From: Dryococelus australis | Taxonomy: Eukaryota; Arthropoda; Insecta; Phasmatodea; Phasmatidae | Assembly: GCA_029891345.1 (NCBI GenBank) | Contig: CM056997.1 | Coordinates: forward strand, 221,278,172-221,342,171 | Direction of reading: 5' to 3' | DNA: 64,000 bases | Shown: positions 57,771 through 64,000 of the stretch, piece by piece | How positions within the stretch are numbered: the stretch's first letter is position 1 | Layout of the letters: the number at the start of each line of letters is the position of its first letter | Made by a program: the position numbers and the translations under genes | Notes under the pieces: generated by a model | The model's database searches: none | What the model was told of the DNA's origin: nothing | The model's input: only the letters and a program-made list of their open reading frames with translations

Positions 57771-60700
57771 TCGTTTGATTAATTACATTTGTTCCAATGA
57801 TTACTCACACTTGTTTGTCACCACCGTCTGCATAGTTCCTTCATCGCCCGCTAGAGAGTGCGAATCACTAATGTGTATAATTATTTAGGAATATAAATGT
57901 AATTTTCCATACAGGAGAAGGCATATAAAAATTATTGTAAAGCACATTCCAGGTAGGACTTCGTAAATACTATTCGATTTTCAATACTTCATCTTTTTTT
58001 TTTTAATCAACGTTTTTCATAATATTTAGCTATATCCAATTTGTTTTTATTTTCGTACAAAAATTATGTCGCCTAGCCTTGTACTGCGCACGAATACACA
58101 CACACACACATGCGTCGACAGGTACGCGAGCCAGACATACCCGCTGTGACAGGCTAAGAGTGCAGTGATGATGACAAGCACCACGGGAGGAGAGGAAGAG
58201 GCCGAGTGTAAATGACCAAGATGCACTCAGCTGACCGGGCTTGCAAATTAAGCATCTAGAATCTATACATTTATATACAAGTATAATCATTTAAAATTAT
58301 TTTATTTATAAGTTTTCAAATGCTGAAAAAATATAATATAAAATCACAGTAAAATGAATTTTTAATGCATTCCTAAAGCAAAATCAGTTTAAAGAACTTA
58401 TATTATGTTAATTTCACACTTTCCCATAACAGTTGTTAATATTTAAAAAAACGAGAAAATTCTCATGTTGGTGCGAATATTCATAGTCTAATGTGGGTAT
58501 AATTTGAATTTGCGAACTATTAGGAGACAGTCCCGCAAAATGTTAGTTAGCAAGTAACATTTCTAGCTCCAGGAATGTATGTTTAAGCCCTATGTAACCA
58601 TAATAGTAACTAGCTTAAAATACTATTTTGCATTTTTACCGGTAATTTTTATAACAAACTGGATACTCTATTAAGCAGTATAAAAATAAGAAATAAAATA
58701 TTCAAAGTAATTTCGTAATTTATTACTACAAACAACACTTAAAAAAATATTCATGTTCGTCTACATCCTTATACAAATCTCAGTCCTTTCTTAAATATGA
58801 GACCGACTATTCCGGCACTTATAAACTTGTGTCGTTGTGCAGTAAGCTTTAAAGCAAAGTATTTGCATCAAAAAGCGGTACAGATTAACCACTGAAAGTT
58901 ATGTAGATGATACACTAGTAGGTCCAGATGGTTCGGCTGTCATCATGTCGGTAGGAGCAGGAACCAGGAATGAAGTTGACGATCACGTTGATGAAAGTTG
59001 CAGCAACCCAGATATAAACTTCTCAGCACAACCCAGGAAAACTTAAACCACGACAAAGTTTACTTGCCGTATTCTTATCACAGCTTCAAGGCATAGATGC
59101 GGGAACCGCTATTATTTATATTGATGAAACCATAACATTGTAATCCTAAATGCAGACTTTTCACAAAGTGACGCACATTTTGTTTTTAAAGACATGAGCG
59201 CGATATATGAAATACAAAACCACACACCGCAAGGAAAAATAATTGTGTCATAAATAATACAACAGATTTTCATTGGTGAATGTAAAACTTCATGATCACG
59301 CATTACAACACAGTAATTCATCTACACGGTAATAAACAAATCATTTTTAAATCACTGGAAAGAAATTTTTGACGAAGTCTGTATTTACCAATTCCAGCGA
59401 GGTTAAGATTTCTTACACACTTGGAGCTGTGTGACATGACATTATCGTAATCTAGCGAGGAAATGCCTACCTCGCAGTCCACGGGCTCTTAGGCGCCTAG
59501 CGAAATAAGTTAGTGAACAATAAATTAAGTAATTAATTCGGCAAGTACTTTTACGCACCGCCCATGCGGCGTGATAGTGGTTTTGCGTACTTCTGTACAG
59601 AATATATGACAGATAATTAAATGGTTATTAATTTTCTAATTTACTGCTGGGAAATAAATGGCCTGAACATAAACCATTAGCCACAGCTTTATACTAAACT
59701 CTGATGTTTGAATAGCCATGAATCATTTCAACCCCCAGTAAAGGAGGGAATTATTGTATATCTAACAATCAAGCGATTTATTATATATATATAAGCCAGA
59801 AATATAATTGTTCCTTTCCTGATAAGATTACATAGTTGTTGAACGCCATAATTATTTTAAGGGTAAACGTACAGTCAGAGTGGAGCAACTGGAACTTTTT
59901 AACGGATCAGTAAAATCAGGAAACACGCTCTTTACAGAAAATTGAAACGTAGCTCGTATGCGAGTTTTGCTGTGTACAACTGCGCGCTAAAAGTCCAAAA
60001 ATAATAAAAATGAAAAAAAAAAAAAAAAAAAACCTAAAACAAGAAGAGGAGAAGGCACCAGGAACATACTTGCGATTTTGGTCACAGTATTTTGTAGTGC
60101 ACAGTAACACTTACATTGACACGTAGGTACTGAAGAGCTCATACCATATTTGTCTATCGAAAAAAAGAAAATGTTTGTATACTGCCGTCAAATATTTAGT
60201 TGGCAGCAAAATCATTCACTTCGCCCATGCAAAGATATTTTGCTGCGACTGCAAACCAACACATCCGTTACATTCTACGCATGTGCTCTAGTGTATTGGA
60301 AGTTGCCACCCTGTGCTTGACCACGACGCCATCTTTATACTCCTTACGTCAGGTTACGAACTGATTTATGAGGGATATTCTAAAGAAATCGTAGATGGAT
60401 GACACAATCATTTGTGTTGCGCAAAAGTTATTCCAGAAAATAAACTTTGCGTGATGGGAAGTGTCCAGGCCTCTACGTACCTGCCACTTGTAATATTTGA
60501 ATTATGTGGGTGCTGGAGTCAAAGCCTTCTACACGGAGTGAGGTGGTAAAAGGGCCTTAATAACCGTCTTTGCTGATTCCTCCCCCGATCCTGCTGACGC
60601 CATGATGTTAAACCATTCTTAACTACCAAAACCCGAAACACATTTTTGTGAGCCCCACAAACCAGTTAAATGTTTGCCGTGACTACCGAACACACTGGAT

Positions 60701-60866
60701 TTATTGGTAACCACAAAAGTCACTGAAATTAAAAAAAAAAATCGTTGGTTCCACGAAATATTTTGTGGTGCCTTTATTTCGAAAACGTTTTTGTGGCAAC
60801 CAGCCACATTTCTTTTGTCACACAAAACTGCTCTTTTTTTTTTCTGTGCGGATGCTCAGTTGCAAT
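57771..60866. other. Long unassigned AT-rich stretch
   Basis: AT-rich DNA with an (AC)n run near 58096-58109 and an A-run near 60013-60031. A patch at 60640-60840 repeats TTTGTGG/CCACAAA on both strands, as in a decayed palindromic element. No gene recognised. Confidence 0.45.
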
Positions 60867-61005
60867 GATGTTGTCAATGTGACAACAACGTTGTCACATT
60901 GACAACAATGTTGTCACATTGACAACATCGTTGTCACATTGACAACATCGTTGTCACATTGACAACATCGTTGTCACATTGACAACATCGTTGTCACATT
61001 GACAA
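60867..61005. repeat. 20-bp palindrome-forming tandem array
   Basis: One inverted unit (60867-60886, GATGTTGTCAATGTGACAAC) is followed by six direct 20-bp units (60890 onward, GTTGTCACATTGACAACATC). Each junction forms TGACAACATCGTTGTCA, a near-perfect palindrome, so the DNA or its transcript can fold at many registers. Confidence 0.95.
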
Positions 61006-61249
61006 ATGAAAGCAGCTTAGGAGAGGAATTTCTCTCCGGAAGAAAAAAGTATTGTTTACGCATTATTTAGCAATTTCGACGCTAAAAGCCAACACCTTTA
61101 AAGCGATAATGACAAGGAGGGTGAACCAAGTTATGAAGAGGTGTCAGTGACTCCGTAATTAAAAATAACTGTTATACTCCCCTTAGATTCCAATAATTAT
61201 CAGACCACGGTAACCAGTAGCTAAGTAACACTGATGTATGTGCATCAAA
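61006..61249. other. Spacer before the Helitron
   Basis: It may include decayed Helitron sequence. Nothing is certain. Confidence 0.35.
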
Positions 61250-62383
61250 TCGCCAACTGAATAACAGCAAAAGTTGTCTGTAAGGAACAAGTACACTCAA
61301 AACGCAGATCAGATTTGCGAACGAATATGAGAGCCTATCTTGGCGGAGACACGCATAAAGATTTCCCACAACAATTACTCAGACTTGGAGAAGGAGTTTT
61401 TCCTTCTCTAAATTTGGGCACTATTTCTGCTGAAATCATTTTAAATGAGACATTAGGTCAGATAGTCCACAGTCTGCAGCATCTTATAGAAGCAATATAT
61501 CTGGGCCTCGAAAATTTACTAGAAAGAGACTTTCACTGGTTGTGTTCCAGGGCAATAGTATCGCCTAGGAACAACACTGTCAATGAAATCAACAATCTCA
61601 TTATACAAAGAGTTCCCGGCCAAGTCAAAACCTATAAGTCGATTGACACAGTCACCAATGTTGACGATGTCGTCCACTTTCCTCAAGATTTTCTAAATTC
61701 GCTTAATCCTTCTGGCTTGCCACCTCACGAACTATCATTAAAAGTCGGTACTCCTATCATGCTTTTAAGGAATATGAGCCCCCCTAACATGTGTAATGGC
61801 ACAAGATTGCTCATTAAAGACTTGAAAGAAAATTTGATTGTCGCGACCATCCTCACCGGTCCAGCAGCCGGCCAGCTGGCAAACATCCCGAGGATTCCCA
61901 TGATTCCCACGGATTTGCCAATATCTTTCAAACGGTTGCAATTTCCCGTAAAAACATCGTTCGCGATTACTATTAATAAGTCCCAGGGCCAAACTTTCTC
62001 TTTGGTTGGAATCGACCTACGAAAAGAGTGTTTTTCCCATGACCAACTATATGTTGGTTTATCACGAGTTGGAAGTCCCGAGACACAGTACATTTTGCTA
62101 CCAAACAATAACAGGACGTCAAACATTGTCTACAGAGAATGTCTTAGCCAATAACATATTAAATACTTCTATCTCAGATAAATTGCATTGTAATATAATG
62201 TATATTAATATGAAAAATGATAAAAAAGTAAAAATATATCAAATAAAAATAGCAAAAAAAACTTTAAATTATAATGTGCTTTTTTTAAATGCTTTAGGAG
62301 AGTTTACCCAACATAATTAACGCCGGGTTAAGCAATTTTTTTTATCTTAATTGCACCCGTGCGAAGCCGGGGCGGGTCGCTAG
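61250..62383 (+). mobile_element. Helitron, 5'-truncated, with 3' terminus
   Basis: The helicase C-terminal coding part (61303-62154) is followed by about 230 bp of AT-rich 3' sequence ending in a GC-rich hairpin (ACCCG...CGGGT, 62355-62377) and CTAG (62380-62383), with T next. A CTRR end with a hairpin about 10 bp inside, inserted 5' of a T, is the known Helitron 3' terminus. The left boundary is approximate and the Rep part is missing. Confidence 0.92.
61303..62154 (+). pseudogene. Helitron PIF1-type helicase, C-terminal part
   Basis: An uninterrupted frame of about 280 codons ends at TAA 62152-62154. Visible in order: LRTNMRAYLGGD (start of the conserved region), LCSRAIVSPRNNTVNEINNL, the PSGLPPHELSLKVGTPIMLL region, FAITINKSQGQTFSLVGIDL and LYVGLSRVGSP, which are the late helicase motifs of PIF1-like superfamily 1B proteins fused to Rep in Helitrons. 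The Rep nuclease and the Walker A half are absent, so it cannot move itself. The open frame over this length suggests a fairly young insertion. Any internal start would be arbitrary. Confidence 0.93.
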
Positions 62384-62544
62384 TTTTTCATATAGTACAA
62401 TGGTACTATATAAAATAATTTTAATTAAATTTATTCCATTTCTGTAGCATTTAAATTATAATTAAATTCTGCAAAATTAGGAAAAAAACTATAAAATACA
62501 ACACAATTTTAATCATATGGCTTTTTTTTTATTCAACTAATTTA
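62384..62544. other. Unassigned AT-rich flank
   Basis: Nothing recognised. Confidence 0.5.
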
Positions 62545-62830
62545 TTACAGTGTTACAGTCTTTAAGGAATCTCGGTATTTACACTCGTGTTGTCTTTGCG
62601 CGAAAATATCATGCCATTGATTACACCAACCCACTGTGCAGTACAGGTTATGTAGGTAACTATAATTATGAAGACATGTACCGAAGTCACAAGAAACCTG
62701 CTTGCAGCAAACCAGGTACCGAGGTACTGATAAGAAATGGTATTCACCTTTACAGGTCTTTGCATGTCTAAGTAAATTGTCGCTACGGTTGGACTGCTTA
62801 CCGCACCTGGCATACAAATATTACATGCAA
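62545..62830 (-). pseudogene. C2HC zinc-finger coding scrap
   Basis: The minus strand reads RCGKQSNRSDNLLRHAKTCK (about 62750-62810), the core of a Cys2-His-Cys finger of the style CGK.F.RSDNL.RH..TC seen in small insect zinc-finger proteins tied to mobile or virus-like elements. The rest of the 90-codon frame is unrecognised. Treated as a broken piece of uncertain origin. Confidence 0.4.
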
Positions 62831-63190
62831 CAAGAATTCTTGGTAAAACGCACCTCCCCCTGCTCCACAAGGCCATCGCCAATAAGACGCCGAGACACCG
62901 CTGGTCATGTGGCCTCTACCGCGGACGAGGGTATCTCCGTACGCTATAGTCTGTCCACGGCAATGAAGCACTTCTGAAACCAACCGCTGTGCAATGTCAC
63001 TGCTCCTACCTGCTTGCGCTGTAATGTGCACACTGGCTGGAATGCACTCGGTCAAGTTCGTAGCGATAGAGGGAACAATAGTTACAAGTTCTAAAGTTTA
63101 ATTAAAATTGTTAGATAAACGTTTGTGAACACTGACAATATTTCGTCTTCTTTTTTAATGCATCGACGAGTAGGAATATCAGGTTTATAA
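62831..63190. other. Unassigned sequence
   Basis: Chance frames on both strands. Nothing recognised. Confidence 0.4.
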
Positions 63191-63295
63191 AATATTTACA
63201 TTTCTAACAATTCCACATTTTCACCTTACCGACGTATAAATGAAATGTTGAAATCCATGACAATGTTAACTTTACATGCGGTGTAAGAATACAAA
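63191..63295. repeat. Interspersed repeat family F, copy 3
   Basis: AATATTTACATTTCTAACAA, TTCACCTTACCGACG and GACAATGTTAACTTTACATG align with the copies at 10176 and 28488. The most diverged of the three. Confidence 0.55.
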
Positions 63296-63843
63296 AACGA
63301 GTAGAGGTTAAAGAGAGATACATAAAGAACTCAGTTTACCGTGAACAAGCAATATGTGCCCGCGCGAACGTGTCCCAAGGCCCTGCGAACTAAAAAACTA
63401 GAACCCACATACGTCCCCTCTCCTGGCCGTATCAGGCAGCGCGTATTAATTATTTATCAGCGGAGCCGCGATGTGACTTATGTAATAATAGATCGAGGGA
63501 TGGGAACAGGATCCACAAAGGACGCCGCTGTATTTGGCGGTCACTGGTTGTCGCCATTCGTCAGGCAGCGGAGTCAGACTCGATAAACATTCACAACGAT
63601 GGGAGGATTGTTTGTTCGCGCACCGTCGTCCGTAGGCAAGTACACGAGAGGTTGCAATTGAGGGCTAACTTCTCGGAAGTACCCTGTACCCTGTACCCAA
63701 CCAGTTATTGATCTTACACTGCATTACACACATAACTACTCAACTACGAACTCGTATTTATGATATTGATTTCACCATAATTTCGGCAGAATTAATACTG
63801 TGACGTATTCATGAGTTCGTAGTTATCTTGTCTTGTTTGTAAG
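63296..63843. other. Unassigned sequence
   Basis: Short inverted repeat AACTACGAACTC (about 63750) / GAGTTCGTAGTT (about 63811). An 81-codon basic frame at 63341-63586 is unrecognised. Confidence 0.4.
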
Positions 63844-64000
63844 ATGAGTGAGTGGGCGGCTCTTAACATCGAGATCATGACAACCAATGAGGGTGAAGTG
63901 AGGTGCGTATGGAGCAGACTTAAAATCAAAGACGGGGGAAATGGGAGATCGCCGATAAAACCCGCCGACCAGTGGCATCGTCTGACAGGATTCCCACTTG
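63844..64000 (-). mobile_element. SINE (main family), cut by window end
   Basis: GAGTGAGTGGGCGGC tail side and body (ATAAAACCCGCCGACC on plus) are present. The tRNA head lies beyond the window. Several differences from the other copies. Confidence 0.85.

Noticed and set aside
57154-57888. Hydrophobic frames resembling signal peptides
   Set aside because: The region is polypyrimidine low-complexity DNA.

Overview
This window reads as intergenic DNA from a large, repeat-rich animal genome, probably an arthropod and most likely an insect. The support is indirect: the mix of tRNA-headed SINEs, a BEL/Pao retroelement, a pogo-like transposon, Helitron helicase fragments and a LINE tail of the type common in insect genomes. 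Base composition is AT-rich, with scattered GC-rich islands. I found no convincing host protein-coding gene. Nearly all long open frames lie inside transposable elements or in tandem arrays whose period is a multiple of three.

Layout. 1-12 kb: short TA-flanked inverted-repeat elements (MITEs), whose termini share a TTCGCGAA core, with one nested inside another; a 67/97-bp mixed tandem array (3982-5095); a 33-bp array (5359-5985); three SINE copies. 12-19 kb: a complex repeat block bounded by a split 60-bp array; a 14-bp repeat followed by a decayed virus-like zinc-finger coding fossil (15640-16721); a SINE with clear target-site duplication (17095-17345); a second 33-bp array. 19-34 kb: GC-rich interspersed repeats carrying several ATTGG (inverted CCAAT) boxes; a near-perfect 70-bp x 4 array; a Helitron helicase fragment on the minus strand; an 860-bp unit closed by 59-bp inverted repeats and holding a hammerhead-like motif; an AT-rich unit full of a short motif; a LINE C-terminal fragment.

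34.6-38 kb: one pogo/Tigger-like DNA transposon with both terminal inverted repeats and a decayed transposase. 38-46 kb: a 27-bp array, a SINE with target-site duplication, and a BEL/Pao LTR-retrotransposon fossil on the minus strand. 46-61 kb: more MITEs and SINE pieces, low-complexity DNA, and a 20-bp palindromic array. 61-64 kb: the 3' part of a Helitron with an intact-looking 3' terminus, a zinc-finger coding scrap, and a SINE cut by the window end.

The elements do not form a working pathway. The interest lies in the layering of insertions, the shared TTCGCGAA terminus across several small element types, and the unusual tandem arrays. All family calls come from reading the sequence by eye; no database search was run.
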